Shown: positions 50,568-60,117 of the stretch, in pieces | How the letters are laid out: each line of letters begins with the position of its first letter | Position numbering within the stretch: the first letter of the stretch is position 1 | Assembly: GCF_902506065.1 (NCBI RefSeq) | Contig: NZ_LR732912.1 | Coordinates: forward strand, 156,529 to 220,528 | Direction of reading: 5' to 3' | Source: Arthrobacter sp. 9V | Lineage (GTDB): Bacteria > Actinomycetota > Actinomycetes > Actinomycetales > Micrococcaceae | DNA length: 64,000 bases | Program-made: the position numbers and the translations under genes | Notes under the pieces: generated by a model | What the model was told of the DNA's origin: nothing | Seen by the model: the letters and a program-made list of their open reading frames with translations, nothing else | The model's database searches: none

Positions 50568-52723
50568 GCACCAACATCACTCCCGCTGAGCGCCTCCGAG
50601 ACGCCGGGCTCTACGCCCCCGGCGACGCCGTCCTGAGCGTCCGGGACCTCAACGTCCGCTTCAATTCCGAGAACGGCGTAGTCCACGCGGTTCGCGGAGT
50701 GGATTTCGACCTCATGCCCGGCAAAACCCTGGGCATCGTGGGTGAATCGGGTTCCGGTAAGTCCGTCACATCCATGGCCATCATGGGGCTCCTGCCCGAA
50801 ACCGCGGACATCACCGGTTCCGTTCGCTTCAAAGGCAAGGAACTGCTGGGCCTCAGCGACAAAGCCATGTGCAAGCACCGTGGCAGCGACATCGCCATGG
50901 TGTTCCAAGACCCGTTGTCCTCGCTCACCCCCGTTTACACGGTGGGGACACAGATCATCGAGGCACTGACCGTCCACAACCCCACCATGAGCAAGCAGGC
51001 CAAAGAAGCCCGCGCCGTCGAGCTCTTGCGGATGGTGGGCATCCCGAGTCCGAAGGACCGGCTAAAGGCCTTCCCGCACGAATTTTCCGGCGGCATGCGC
51101 CAGCGCGTCATGATCGCCATCGCCATTGCCAACGATCCCCGGGTACTGATCGCTGATGAACCCACGACGGCGCTGGATGTCACCATCCAGGCGCAGGTTC
51201 TCGAAGTCCTGCACACCGCGCAGGAGGAGACCGGCGCCGCCGTCGTGATGATCACGCACGACCTCGGCGTCGTAGCCGGCATGGCCGACGACATCATGGT
51301 CATGTACGCGGGCAAGCCCGTGGAAACCGGCACGGTGGAGGACATCTACTACAACCCGCGGATGCCGTACACACTGGGCCTCCTCGGAGCCGTTCCCCGC
51401 GTGGATACCGCCACCAAACAGTCCTTGGTACCTATCGATGGAACTCCGCCCAACCTCGCCTTGCCGGTGACCGGCTGCTCCTTCGCCGCCCGTTGCCCCC
51501 TGGTCAGCGACGCCTGCCTGCACGGCGAGCCCGAACTTTTCCCTGTGCCAGGTGTTGAGGGCCAGGCCCTGGGGCACAAGGCTGCCTGCATCAAGTCAGA
51601 GGAACTGTCCGGCAACGCCGACGCGCACAAGATTTTCCACGCGCCGCCCAAGCCCGTTTCAAAGTTCGACGGCGTCGCTCGGGTCGAGCGCCAAAAGGTC
51701 CTGGAACTCAAGGACGTGAAGAAGCACTTCCCGCTGCTCAAGGGTGCTTTGATCAAGCGACGGATCGGCACGGTCAAGGCAGTGGATGGGCTGAGCTTCG
51801 ATATCCGTGAAGGCGAGTGCGTCTCCATTGTGGGGGAGTCCGGTTGCGGTAAAACCACCACGCTCCTGGAGATCATGGAGTTCCACCCTGACCAGGTGGG
51901 CGAAGTGGTGATCGGCGGCGTCAGCAACAAGGTAGCCACGGACCACAAGACCAAGATGGCCATGCGCAAGGAAATGCAGATGGTGTTCCAGGACCCCACC
52001 GGCGCCTTGGACCCGCGCTTCACGGTGTACGAGGTCCTGGCTGAACCCTTGGAAAACCTGGGCATGCCCAAAGCTGCCATCAGGAAACGCATCATGGAAC
52101 TCATGAAGCTGGTGGGCCTGCAACCTGACCATGTGAACCGCTTCCCCAACCAGTTCTCCGGCGGCCAGCGCCAACGCATCGGCATTGCCCGGGCGCTCGC
52201 GGTCAACCCCAAGCTCGTGGTGCTGGACGAGCCGGTCTCCGCGCTGGACGTATCCGTGCAGGCCGGAGTCATCAACCTGCTGGACAAGCTCCGTGCCGAA
52301 CTCGGGCTCAGCTACCTCATGGTGGCGCACGACCTCTCGGTTGTCCGGCACATCTCGGACCGCGTGGCCGTGATGTACCTCGGCAAAATCGTGGAAACCG
52401 GTGACGTGGACGACGTCTTCGACAACCCGCGCCACCCCTACACCCGGGCCCTGCTGTCCGCGATCCCGGTGCCGGACCCCAATCTGGAACGAACCCGCGA
52501 GCGCATCATCCTTCAGGGTGACCTTCCCAGCCCGCTTGATGCTCCCAAGGGATGTAATTTCGCCACCCGTTGTCCTGTCTTCGCCGCGCTACCTGCCGCA
52601 AAGCAGGAGAAGTGCCTTACTCTGGAGCCGCCACTGGCTTCTGAGAAGGAAGGCACACAGGACTTCGCCTGCTTCTTCCCGGACGGAGAGATAGATGCCG
52701 ACATGCTGGTGGTGCATGCCTGA
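50564..52723 (+). CDS. Fused DppD-DppF ABC transporter ATPase
   Basis: 719 residues with two complete ATPase halves. First half: Walker A GESGSGKS (60-67), signature FSGGMRQR, Walker [13 protein letters not shown] and a C-terminal oligopeptide-transporter domain with the Cys motif [14 protein letters not shown]. Second half from about 375: [27 protein letters not shown] and again a Cys cluster ([10 protein letters not shown]). These clusters often bind an iron-sulfur or stabilise the tail. It energises the two permeases upstream. Confidence 0.93.
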   Translation: MSTNITPAERLRDAGLYAPGDAVLSVRDLNVRFNSENGVVHAVRGVDFDLMPGKTLGIVGESGSGKSVTSMAIMGLLPETADITGSVRFKGKELLGLSDKAMCKHRGSDIAMVFQDPLSSLTPVYTVGTQIIEALTVHNPTMSKQAKEARAVELLRMVGIPSPKDRLKAFPHEFSGGMRQRVMIAIAIANDPRVLIADEPTTALDVTIQAQVLEVLHTAQEETGAAVVMITHDLGVVAGMADDIMVMYAGKPVETGTVEDIYYNPRMPYTLGLLGAVPRVDTATKQSLVPIDGTPPNLALPVTGCSFAARCPLVSDACLHGEPELFPVPGVEGQALGHKAACIKSEELSGNADAHKIFHAPPKPVSKFDGVARVERQKVLELKDVKKHFPLLKGALIKRRIGTVKAVDGLSFDIREGECVSIVGESGCGKTTTLLEIMEFHPDQVGEVVIGGVSNKVATDHKTKMAMRKEMQMVFQDPTGALDPRFTVYEVLAEPLENLGMPKAAIRKRIMELMKLVGLQPDHVNRFPNQFSGGQRQRIGIARALAVNPKLVVLDEPVSALDVSVQAGVINLLDKLRAELGLSYLMVAHDLSVVRHISDRVAVMYLGKIVETGDVDDVFDNPRHPYTRALLSAIPVPDPNLERTRERIILQGDLPSPLDAPKGCNFATRCPVFAALPAAKQEKCLTLEPPLASEKEGTQDFACFFPDGEIDADMLVVHA

Positions 52724-52802
52724 CGACATATGACGCGTATGAAATGAATCCCTGGTCTCAACTCGCAAATGAATTTCCAGTCGTAAACATGAAGGGCAAA
52801 CC

Positions 52803-54530
52803 ATGAAGAAATACACGACGATCGGTGGCGTAGCGCTCGCAGCGACGCTTATGCTGACCGCTTGCGGCGGGGGAACGCCGTCGGGTCCGGCCTCGCAGAA
52901 GGCTGAAGAGAGCGGCGGCGATATCAGCAAGCTGATCAGCGTCAACGCCAAGGAAGCAAAGGATCTGGAGCAGGGCGGCACGCTCACCCTGGCTGTGGGC
53001 AGCATCGGGCCGGACTTCAACGGCTTCTCCAATGTGGGCAACAGCGCTGACAACTCAGCCCTTATGACCCCGGTCAACACTGCCTCCATCAACAGCGGTG
53101 GCATCGGCGGCTGCTGGAAGCTGGACTTCGACGGCAAAGCAGAGCCCAACAAGGACTTCTGCGAAGACGTCAAGAGCGAAGTCAAGGACGGCAAGCAGAC
53201 CGTCACCATCAAGATCAACGACAAAGCGACGTGGAACGATGGGACACCCATCGACGTCAAGACGTTCGAGAACACCTGGAAGATGCTCAAGGGTGAAGAC
53301 AAGTCCATCGATATCGTCACCGCTGGCGCTTACGCTTTCGTGGACTCCGTCAAGGCTGGCGCCAACGACAAAGAAGTCATTGTCACCACCACCCAGCCGG
53401 TCTTTCCGTTGGAAGGCCTGTTCTTCGGCCTGATCCACCCGGCCATCAATACCCCCGAGATCTTCAACACGGGGTTTGCCGGCAACATGCACCCCGAATG
53501 GATGGCAGGTCCGTTCAAGGTGGAAAACTACGACACCACCGCCAAGACCGTCACCATGGTGCCCAACGACAAGTGGTGGGGCCAGAAGCCGGTCCTGGAG
53601 AAGGTCATCTGGCGCCAGATGGAGCCGAGTGCAACCATCGCAGCCTTCAAGAACGGTGAGATCGACGCCGCCAACGGCCGCACCCTGGGCCGCTACAAGC
53701 AGCTCGAAGGCACCACCAACTCCGAGGTCCGCCGCGGTCAGCGCCTGTTTGCCGGTGGCCTGAACATCAACGCCAAGCGCCCGGCCTTGACCGACGTCGC
53801 AGTACGCAAGGCGATCTTCACCGCCGTCGACCGCAAAGCCATCCGCGATGTCCGCTTCAACGGCCTGAACTGGTCCGAGGAAAGCTCGGGCTCCATGATG
53901 CTCATGCCGTTCTCCGAGTACTACCAGGACAACTACCCCGTGAAGGACACCGGCGCTGAGGCTGCCAAGAAGGTTCTGACGGACGCCGGTTACACGGCCA
54001 ACGACAAGGGCATCATGGCCAAGGACGGCGTCCCCGTCTCCTTCAAGATCACCAACTTCGGTGACGACCCCACCACGGCTGCAACCTCGCAGACCCTGCA
54101 GAACCAGCTCAAAGCTGCCGGCATGGATGTCACCATCGATCAGCGCGGCGACGCTGACTTCGGAAAGGTGATCGGCGGACGCGAGTTTGATCTGACCATC
54201 TCCGGTTACACCGTGGGACCGGATGCCACTGATGCCGTGAAGCAGTACTACGACTCCACGACGAACGAAAACGGCCTCGGCGACGCTGAGCTCGACGCTG
54301 AAATCAAGCGGTTGGCAACCATCTCCGATGACAAAGAGCGCAACAAGGCCGCCATGGAGGTAGAGAAGAAGCACATGGAGAAGTACTTCTCCATGGGTAC
54401 TGTGTTGAACGGCCCGGAGATCCAGTTCGTGCGCACGGGCCTGGCCAACTATGGCCCGTCCCTGTTCAAGAGCCTCTCCAACGTTCCGGACTGGACCACC
54501 ATCGGCTGGGAAAAGGGCGCCAAGAAGTAG
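52803..54530 (+). CDS. Oligopeptide-binding lipoprotein (SBP family 5)
   Basis: 575 residues. The lipoprotein signal ends with LMLTAC (Cys21). The mature part has the family-5 pattern of extracellular solute-binding proteins, with TIKINDKATWNDGTPIDVKT and later GRTLGRYKQLEG and a C-terminal domain. Last gene of the transporter operon, 79 bp behind the ATPase. It gives substrate specificity; peptide ligands are assumed from the family. Confidence 0.9.
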   Translation: MKKYTTIGGVALAATLMLTACGGGTPSGPASQKAEESGGDISKLISVNAKEAKDLEQGGTLTLAVGSIGPDFNGFSNVGNSADNSALMTPVNTASINSGGIGGCWKLDFDGKAEPNKDFCEDVKSEVKDGKQTVTIKINDKATWNDGTPIDVKTFENTWKMLKGEDKSIDIVTAGAYAFVDSVKAGANDKEVIVTTTQPVFPLEGLFFGLIHPAINTPEIFNTGFAGNMHPEWMAGPFKVENYDTTAKTVTMVPNDKWWGQKPVLEKVIWRQMEPSATIAAFKNGEIDAANGRTLGRYKQLEGTTNSEVRRGQRLFAGGLNINAKRPALTDVAVRKAIFTAVDRKAIRDVRFNGLNWSEESSGSMMLMPFSEYYQDNYPVKDTGAEAAKKVLTDAGYTANDKGIMAKDGVPVSFKITNFGDDPTTAATSQTLQNQLKAAGMDVTIDQRGDADFGKVIGGREFDLTISGYTVGPDATDAVKQYYDSTTNENGLGDAELDAEIKRLATISDDKERNKAAMEVEKKHMEKYFSMGTVLNGPEIQFVRTGLANYGPSLFKSLSNVPDWTTIGWEKGAKK

Positions 54531-54565
54531 CCCCCACGCTGTAGTTTTCCAAAGTGTAGTTTCCT

Positions 54566-54621
54566 GAAGGCCGGGAACTTCCCTGAACCTTGTGCATCGG
54601 TTCGGGAGGTTCCCGGCCTTC
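54566..54621 (+). terminator. Terminator of the peptide transporter operon
   Basis: Outer stem GAAGGCCGGGAAC (54566-54578) / GTTCCCGGCCTTC (54609-54621); inner bases extend the pairing imperfectly (CCTGAACC with GGTTCGGG). It follows the binding-protein gene by 36 bp. Confidence 0.8.
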
Positions 54622-54625
54622 CCCG

Positions 54626-54700
54626 TCGCTCGCTCATGTCCCGCGTGCTTGGGCCGATCGCTCGCTCACATCCCGCGTGCTTGGGCCGATCCCTCGCTCA
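54626..54700. repeat. 32-bp tandem repeat, 2.3 units
   Basis: Two units (54626-54657, 54658-54689) begin TCGCTCGCTCA and end CGTGCTTGGGCCGA, with two differences; a partial third follows. Intergenic, between the transporter terminator and the next gene's promoter region. Confidence 0.85.
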
Positions 54701-54763
54701 CCCGGTGATAGAGGGTTGGCGAAAAGGGGCTATTACGTGCGAGAGGGTCGGTAGCCTAAGCAC

Positions 54764-55810
54764 ATGACTTCCCAGCCGATCCGTACCGCCGTGGCAGGTT
54801 TTGGCCTGTCCGGCAGCGTTTTTCACGCGCCGTTTATCGCCAGCAACCCCGTTTATAAGCTCGCAGTGATTTCGACGTCGGACGCCGGAAGGCAGGCGAA
54901 AGCGAAAGAGCGCTACCCTGAAACGCGCATCGTCAGTACTCCACAGGACATTTTGGCAATGGCCGACCAACTGGACCTCATCGTCTTGGGCACACCGCCG
55001 GCAACCCACTACCCGCTAGCCAAAGCTGCGCTGGAAGCCGGGCTCGACGTCGTGGTTGATAAACCGTTCACGGTCCGCAGCGCCGAGGGCGAGGAGCTGA
55101 TCCACCTGGCGGCGAAGCTGGGCCGTGTCCTCACGGTCTACCAAAACCGGCGCTGGGACGGCGACTCACTCACCGTGAAGAAGCTGCTCGACGCCGGGAC
55201 GCTGGGTACCGTAACCAGGTTCGAGGTGGGCATGGAGCGCTGGGCGCCCCGGATCGCCAAGGCCTGGAAGGCCAGCGCCACGCCGGACGACGGCGGCGGT
55301 GTCTTGTTCGATCTCGGCACGCACGTCCTGGACCTCGCCCTCCGGTTCTTCGGACCGGCCACGGTCTCCTACGCGGAAATCCGCGCAAGGCGTCCCCAGG
55401 AAAGCGCCGACGACGACGTCTTCCTCGCTCTCCGACACGAATCGGGTGTGCTCAGTCATGTGACCATCAACCTCAACAGCCACCTCCACGGCCCCCGCTT
55501 CCGCATTCTCGGCACAGAGGGCGCCTTTGTGAAGTTCGGTAGCGACCCTCAAGAGCCCTATATCCTGGGCGGCGGGCTCCCGACGGACCCTGAATACGGC
55601 GTCGAACCTCCCCAAACCCATGGCACGCTGGAAGCGAACGGACAGCGTGTCACGGTCCCCACGGAGCGTGGCGCTTACCCGGAGTTCTACCGGATCCTTG
55701 CTGAAAAGCTCGACGACGGCGGCGTCGCCTCCGCGCTTCCATCACCTGTGGATCCGGCGGACTCCGTTGCGGTGCTGAAGCTGATTGAGCAGGCTAGGAC
55801 GCTGGTGTGA
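54764..55810 (+). CDS. Gfo/Idh/MocA family oxidoreductase
   Basis: 348 residues. N-terminal Rossmann domain (AVAGFGLSGSVFHAPFIASN), the conserved DKPFTV motif with the catalytic Lys (VVDKPF), and the substrate domain with LFDLGTHVLDLALRFFG. NAD(P)-dependent, acting on sugars, inositols or related polyols; it resembles the YvaA/scyllo-inositol dehydrogenase group. The 3' end overlaps the convergent LpqN/PsbP-like gene by 17 bp. Confidence 0.9.
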   Translation: MTSQPIRTAVAGFGLSGSVFHAPFIASNPVYKLAVISTSDAGRQAKAKERYPETRIVSTPQDILAMADQLDLIVLGTPPATHYPLAKAALEAGLDVVVDKPFTVRSAEGEELIHLAAKLGRVLTVYQNRRWDGDSLTVKKLLDAGTLGTVTRFEVGMERWAPRIAKAWKASATPDDGGGVLFDLGTHVLDLALRFFGPATVSYAEIRARRPQESADDDVFLALRHESGVLSHVTINLNSHLHGPRFRILGTEGAFVKFGSDPQEPYILGGGLPTDPEYGVEPPQTHGTLEANGQRVTVPTERGAYPEFYRILAEKLDDGGVASALPSPVDPADSVAVLKLIEQARTLV

Positions 55811-56276
55811 CGTCCACGCTGGCAACCAGCGAGTAAATGGCCTTCAGGTCGTCGTTGTTGTCTTCAATCGGCTGGCAGCTCCCGGTCAGCTGGACCACAT
55901 CAGCAGCGGCGTCTCGATCGACCACGGTGACGGCGGTGAACTGGGTTAGCGAGCCTGCTTGCGGGTGGGTGTAGCGTGCCTCGCGGACGTGCCAATCCCG
56001 GCCGTTGATCACCACGGGCTCTGTGCCCAGCAGGACAGCCTCCGGCAAAGCGTCCAAGAACGAGTCCACCGATGCGGCGATATCCTGCAGCGTGTAGCCA
56101 GGCGAGCGGCGGGACACGGAGATCACCACATTTGCTGTGTAGCGACCTTCAACGGCCGGGGCCATCAGCGCGCCTATGGCATCGGGGACCACTTGATGCG
56201 TCCAGTCGGACGGCGGATTGAGTTGGATTGTGGGGTAGGCGGGGAAAGATGCGGACGGGAATACCTGCTGCGACAT
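55794..56276 (-). CDS. LpqN/PsbP-like small protein next to a WXG100 gene
   Basis: 160 residues from ATG 56276 behind GGAAAGG. A single alpha/beta domain with the pattern PSDWTHQ, NVVISVSRRSPGYTLQDIAA, GRDWHVREARY and TQFTAVTVVD, like Mog1/PsbP-fold proteins (LpqN, DUF1795). It lacks the lipoprotein signal of LpqN and is therefore cytosolic. It follows the WXG100 gene by 32 bp on the same strand and probably works as its chaperone or partner, by inference from ESX-linked neighbours elsewhere. Confidence 0.7.
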   Translation of the reverse strand: MSQQVFPSASFPAYPTIQLNPPSDWTHQVVPDAIGALMAPAVEGRYTANVVISVSRRSPGYTLQDIAASVDSFLDALPEAVLLGTEPVVINGRDWHVREARYTHPQAGSLTQFTAVTVVDRDAAADVVQLTGSCQPIEDNNDDLKAIYSLVASVDVTPAS

Positions 56277-56308
56277 GGGAGCCTTTCCGGCGTTGGGGCG
56301 TGGCAAAG

Positions 56309-57514
56309 TCAGTTGTTCAGGAAGTCGACGAATCCGGTGGCCGAATCCACAAAGCCCTTGGGGCTAATGGTGATTTGGCCACCCGCGCCCAGTCCCAGCT
56401 CGGCGGTGAGCTTGGCTCCGGCGCCCAGGGTGAGCCCGTCTTCATCCATGGAAGCAGTGAAGAAATGCCCCTCACCTGCTCCTGCGGCGACGGTGGCATT
56501 GAGCGTCAAGGTCTGGCCCAGGACTTCAACGTACCGGCTTCCCGTCAGCTCCGCGCCCGCTCCTGCGCTGAACGCAGTCCCAGTGACATCGCGGCCTTTG
56601 ACGCTGACTTCGCCTTCACCGGCGCTGGCCCAGGCCCCGGCACGCAGTTCACCGCCTTGTCCCATGGCGAACAGCCCGCCAGCAAATTCCGTGTTGTTAT
56701 CCACGGTGATTTTTTGGCCTGCGAAGCCCTCCCCACCAGCCGAAAACAGGAAGGGGCTGCTGGCGGTGGCGTGTGCGCTGGCTTCGACTCCAGTCATCAG
56801 ACGGGTGGTGGAAGTGTTGGTGACCCATCCGTCAAAGAAGTCTGAACGTACGATGGTGACGTTTTCCGCGCCCGCGAATGCTTCACCGGTGGCGTGGGCG
56901 TTTGGAAGCCCGAGCCCGAACGGCACACTGGCACCGAACTCGCCTTCGGCACGGGCGCCGACGAATGTTTCGTTAGTGACAGTTGTCTTGACGGGCCCGA
57001 AGCCGGACTCTGCCTTCCAGGTCATGTCCCCACCGCTGGAAGCCTCGCCGGAGCCCCCGAATTCGATGCCGCCGGGACCAACAGAGCCGTGGGCTTCGCC
57101 CGTTGCCTGGCTGTCAATCGAGCCGCTGCCTTGGACGGTTACCGGGCCATAAGTGGTGGGATCAAACGTGAACCCGGGCGCCCCGGGGCTGCTCTTGCCC
57201 GGCCCAGTGGACGGCCCGCCTTTGGATCCGCCCGCGGAACCCCCAGCGGACGCTTGTTCCTGTTGCTCGGCGTTGAGCTTCAGGGCGCGGGCATTCGTCC
57301 GCAGGCAATTGGCTGCTGCTCCCAACCGTCCGTGGAGGTCGCTCTGCCACCTGCTCCGGAACTGGTCAGCATCGTTTCCCCGCCAGTACGAACCTGCTTG
57401 GATCATCGCCGTCAGTTGCTTTTGAAGGGTTGTGATCTTCTCGGCTTCAGCGTCCATCACCGCGGATAGACGCCGGAGATCCGCGACGTCCGCGCCTACC
57501 AGTCCCTGCCCCAT
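56309..57514 (-). CDS. WXG100 protein with a glycine-rich beta C-terminal region
   Basis: 401 residues from ATG 57514; the longer frame upstream has no ribosome site. The first 95 residues are a WXG100 hairpin with the turn SYWRGNDADQFRSRW. A Ser/Gly/Pro linker (about 98-125) follows. The rest is a long series of Gly/Ala/Ser-rich beta strands with repeated motifs such as GEGEVSV, GAGAELTG and GAGAKLTAELG, suggesting a beta-solenoid surface domain. Type VII-secreted and probably displayed or released; no enzymatic motif is seen. Confidence 0.78.
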   Translation of the reverse strand: MGQGLVGADVADLRRLSAVMDAEAEKITTLQKQLTAMIQAGSYWRGNDADQFRSRWQSDLHGRLGAAANCLRTNARALKLNAEQQEQASAGGSAGGSKGGPSTGPGKSSPGAPGFTFDPTTYGPVTVQGSGSIDSQATGEAHGSVGPGGIEFGGSGEASSGGDMTWKAESGFGPVKTTVTNETFVGARAEGEFGASVPFGLGLPNAHATGEAFAGAENVTIVRSDFFDGWVTNTSTTRLMTGVEASAHATASSPFLFSAGGEGFAGQKITVDNNTEFAGGLFAMGQGGELRAGAWASAGEGEVSVKGRDVTGTAFSAGAGAELTGSRYVEVLGQTLTLNATVAAGAGEGHFFTASMDEDGLTLGAGAKLTAELGLGAGGQITISPKGFVDSATGFVDFLNN

Positions 57515-57865
57515 CAGATACTCAGCCCCATCCCGTGGTGCTGCCCCAATACTTCCCGGCCCATCACGTATCCCCCTGAACGTAGTGACATCTTGTTCGC
57601 CCGGCTTCCAAAGGTGCGGGCCATTTCCTGAGCATAGTTGGCCGCCGCGTGCGCGGCCATGGGGACAACTAGCCAATGTGGAAAAGGAGCGGTATGTGGA
57701 TAAGAAGCAGTTCTCCAAGCTCTAAAAAAGAATTTTGGGCAAGGCGTAACCTCACCGGGGCCGCGAACGATGTAAGGGGTGTGCGGGCCACGTCCGCACG
57801 CTGATCATCCGGTCGCGACCCAACCGCGGCCGGGGCAATCCCAACATCGTTTGTCGGAGGGTTTC
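57515..57865. other. Divergent region with a doubtful short frame
   Basis: 351 bp between the divergent WXG100 and Ala/Pro-rich genes. A 36-codon frame (57694-57804, ATG behind AAGGAG) has ordinary composition and no likeness that I know; I leave it as doubtful. GCGTAACC at 57742-57749, followed after about 17 bp by GATGTAAG, could be an ECF-type promoter for the gene at 57866. Confidence 0.35.
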
Positions 57866-58591
57866 ATGTCCTTGTTCACTGTCCTTGCCACCAGCAAAGT
57901 CGCCGCGGGCGTCCTGGCTGCCGGAGCCGTAGCTGCCGGCGGAACCGGCGTCGCTGCCTTCAATGGCGCACTTCCCACCGAATTCCAGCAGTCCGCCCAC
58001 GACCTCGTTGGCGCGCCGGCCCCGGTGGCTGAGAAAGCCGCGGAGGCAGCAGATACCGCAGCAGCCGACACTGCCGAAACCGCCAAGACCAAGGCAACGG
58101 ACGCCGTCGAGACCGCGAAGGCAACAGCAACTGAAGCCGCCGAAGCCGGCCAGGCAAAGGCTGCCGACGCAACCTCCACGGCCAAAGGTGCAGTAGAAGA
58201 CGCCACCTCCCCGGAGGCTTTCGGTCTCTGCACCGCTTTCCTCAATGGCGGCCTGAAGTCTGACACGAAGGTCCCGGGCTTCCAGTCCTTGACCATCGCT
58301 GCCGGTGGAGAAGCCAAGGTGGAAGCGCACTGCAAGTCCGTGGTGGACGCCGGCAAGGCTGCCGGCCTCAAGGCTGATGGTTCGGCAAAGGCAGACGCCG
58401 ACGTCGACGCCGCCGTTACGTCCAAATTGCCGGCAACGCCCGCTGTTCCGGCTGTACCGGCGGTTCCCGCAACGCCAGCTGTTCCGGCAGTGCCTGCAGT
58501 CCCGGCCGTTCCTGCGACCCCTGAACTGCCCACGCAGGTACCCACCAATGTCCCGGCTGTTCCCGGCGCAGCTCTCGATTCCGTCCGCTAA
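57866..58591 (+). CDS. Ala-rich protein with PAVPAVPATP repeats, sigma-locus associated
   Basis: 241 residues from ATG 57866 behind GGAGGG. The first 55 residues begin with a hydrophobic helix (VAAGVLAAGAVAAGGTGVAA), followed by LPTEFQQSAHDLVGAPAP. Residues about 55-110 are an Ala/Lys/Thr/Glu helix like LEA or apolipoprotein-type repeats. After a small domain with two Cys (LCTAFLNGG, AHCKSVVDAG) comes a PAVPAVPATP repeat tail. The LPxxFQ motif also occurs in the anti-sigma-like protein two genes downstream, so the two proteins share a domain. Confidence 0.75.
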   Translation: MSLFTVLATSKVAAGVLAAGAVAAGGTGVAAFNGALPTEFQQSAHDLVGAPAPVAEKAAEAADTAAADTAETAKTKATDAVETAKATATEAAEAGQAKAADATSTAKGAVEDATSPEAFGLCTAFLNGGLKSDTKVPGFQSLTIAAGGEAKVEAHCKSVVDAGKAAGLKADGSAKADADVDAAVTSKLPATPAVPAVPAVPATPAVPAVPAVPAVPATPELPTQVPTNVPAVPGAALDSVR

Positions 58592-58615
58592 GCAATCAGC
58601 GGTTACGGTTTAAGG

Positions 58616-58649
58616 GCGGGGCTCCTTGGCTTAGGACAAGGAGCCCCGC
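58616..58649 (+). terminator. Terminator between the Ala-rich gene and the sigma factor gene
   Basis: A perfect 13-bp stem GCGGGGCTCCTTG / CAAGGAGCCCCGC with an 8-base loop. It separates the two transcripts, 35 bp before the sigma factor start. Confidence 0.8.
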
Positions 58650-58683
58650 TACGTAGTGCGGTGTGGGACGGAGGCATCCAGGG

Positions 58684-59235
58684 GTGCTTGACCCTTTGGC
58701 TGATGAATACGTGCAGACGGATCAGGATGATCCCGGCCTGCTCTTCACGGCTGCCTACAATAACTTCGCCGGACCAGTTTTTGGCTACCTCAAGGCTCGG
58801 GGCGTCGATGATCCCGAAGCCGTGACCCAGGACGTTTTCCTGGCACTGTATCCACAGCTGGAAACACTCCATGGCGGCCTCAAAGGGGCAAAGACCTTGT
58901 TGTTCTCCATTGCGCATGCGCGAATGGTGGACCACTACCGCAGACGCGAACGAACACCGGACTCCACACCCTATGAATCCGATCTTGATGCACGGCGGGT
59001 GCCATCGGCTGAAGACCAGGCGTTCGGACGTGCCGCCGGTTTGGGCGTCACGGAAATTTTGGATGACCTCCCCGAGGATTATCGGGAGGTGCTGGCACTC
59101 CGGGTTGTCGCCGATGTGTCGGTGGAGGATACCGCGGCGATCATGGGCAAGTCCCAAGGAGCCGTCAAACAACTACAGCGCAGGGCATTGGGTGCACTTA
59201 AGAAGCGTGCACTACTAAGGAACGGCACATCATGA
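58684..59235 (+). CDS. ECF-type RNA polymerase sigma factor
   Basis: 183 residues from GTG 58684, behind GGAGG at 58670. Region 2 covers about 15-90 (YNNFAGPVFGYLKARGVDDP, HARMVDHYRRRER); region 4 is at 120-175 (LPEDYREVLALRVVADVSVE, then AIMGKSQGAVKQLQRRAL). Its stop overlaps the start of the anti-sigma-like gene (ATGA), the usual arrangement for a sigma factor and its inhibitor. The signal it responds to is unknown. Confidence 0.9.
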   Translation: MLDPLADEYVQTDQDDPGLLFTAAYNNFAGPVFGYLKARGVDDPEAVTQDVFLALYPQLETLHGGLKGAKTLLFSIAHARMVDHYRRRERTPDSTPYESDLDARRVPSAEDQAFGRAAGLGVTEILDDLPEDYREVLALRVVADVSVEDTAAIMGKSQGAVKQLQRRALGALKKRALLRNGTS

Positions 59236-60107
59236 GCGAACAACCAACGCCTCGCGAACGTCACAACCAGCAGGCAATCGACCACCTGCTGGCCGACTCC
59301 GGCCTCTCCGGCGACGCACACCTCCGCACTGAACTGCTCGAGCTCCGCTCACTGGCCAGCACTGCGCCCGTGCCTTCCGACGCAGTCCGCGCCCTCATGG
59401 CCGGCAGCCCGGCCGCCACCCAGCAGCTCTCCGCGACCCAGCAGCTCACGACGACGGCGGGATCGTCCGCGTCGTCCGGCGCACCCACGGCTGTACTCGG
59501 CGCAGTTGCGGCCGGGGCCGAACCCGAGTCCGCTCCCGTGGACGAATCCGAGTCCGCTCCCGTGGACGAACTTGCCGCCCGGCGTCGTCGGAAGCGCCGG
59601 ACGGCCATTGCCGGCCTGGCCGTTGCTGTGTCCCTGGCGGGGGGTGCAACCGCTGCCGTCGCATCAGAAGGTGGCTTGCCGGGCGCCTTCCAGCACCTCG
59701 GAGCAGCAATCGGGACAGTGGTCTCGCAACTGAACCCCGGTTCCGGCAACGCTCCCCAACCTGACGCCCCCGCTGGAACCAACGTTGAGCCGTTGCCTGT
59801 CCGGGAAGAGCCGAAGCAGGCCCCTGCAACGGTCCAACCTCAGCCTGCACCGGCTGCACCCGGCGCCCCTGCCGTTCCCGCACCTGCGCCGCATCCCGGC
59901 GTCGGGCCTTCGCAGCACGCCCCCAAGACGCCGGACGTGCCGTCCAACAAGGAACCCGGGAAGGGCATCATCCCCACGCCTCCGGTGTTGCCTGTAACCC
60001 CGCCGGAGATCGACCCGGCCAAGATCGACCCCTCAAAGCTTGGCCCCTCGGGTGTGCCTGTGCCGGTTCCGTCGGAACTGATCCCGGACCTCCCCGCAAA
60101 GCCCTGA
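59232..60107 (+). CDS. Membrane anti-sigma-factor-like protein
   Basis: 291 residues. The N-terminal 60 residues are soluble and helical (HLLADSGLSGDAHLRTELLE), fit for binding a sigma factor, but no zinc-finger anti-sigma motif (HxxxCxxC) is present. A single membrane helix lies at about 125-147 after a basic stop (ARRRRKRR). Outside follow LPGAFQHLG, the motif shared with the gene at 57866, and a long Pro/Ala-rich tail. An internal 24-bp DNA repeat (59525-59571) doubles ESAPVDE. Coupled to the sigma gene by a four-base overlap. Confidence 0.75.
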   Translation: MSEQPTPRERHNQQAIDHLLADSGLSGDAHLRTELLELRSLASTAPVPSDAVRALMAGSPAATQQLSATQQLTTTAGSSASSGAPTAVLGAVAAGAEPESAPVDESESAPVDELAARRRRKRRTAIAGLAVAVSLAGGATAAVASEGGLPGAFQHLGAAIGTVVSQLNPGSGNAPQPDAPAGTNVEPLPVREEPKQAPATVQPQPAPAAPGAPAVPAPAPHPGVGPSQHAPKTPDVPSNKEPGKGIIPTPPVLPVTPPEIDPAKIDPSKLGPSGVPVPVPSELIPDLPAKP

Positions 60108-60117
60108 TTCCCCTCCG

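Noticed and set aside
53055..54374. Open frame of 439 codons opposite the binding-protein gene
   Set aside because: Antisense to a lipoprotein gene with clear signal peptide and family pattern.
54626..54700. Repeat considered as a CRISPR array
   Set aside because: Units are directly adjacent without unique spacers, and there are no cas genes.
57694..57804. 36-codon frame with a good ribosome site
   Set aside because: Composition is unlike a native protein and there is no other support; mentioned only within the intergenic entry.
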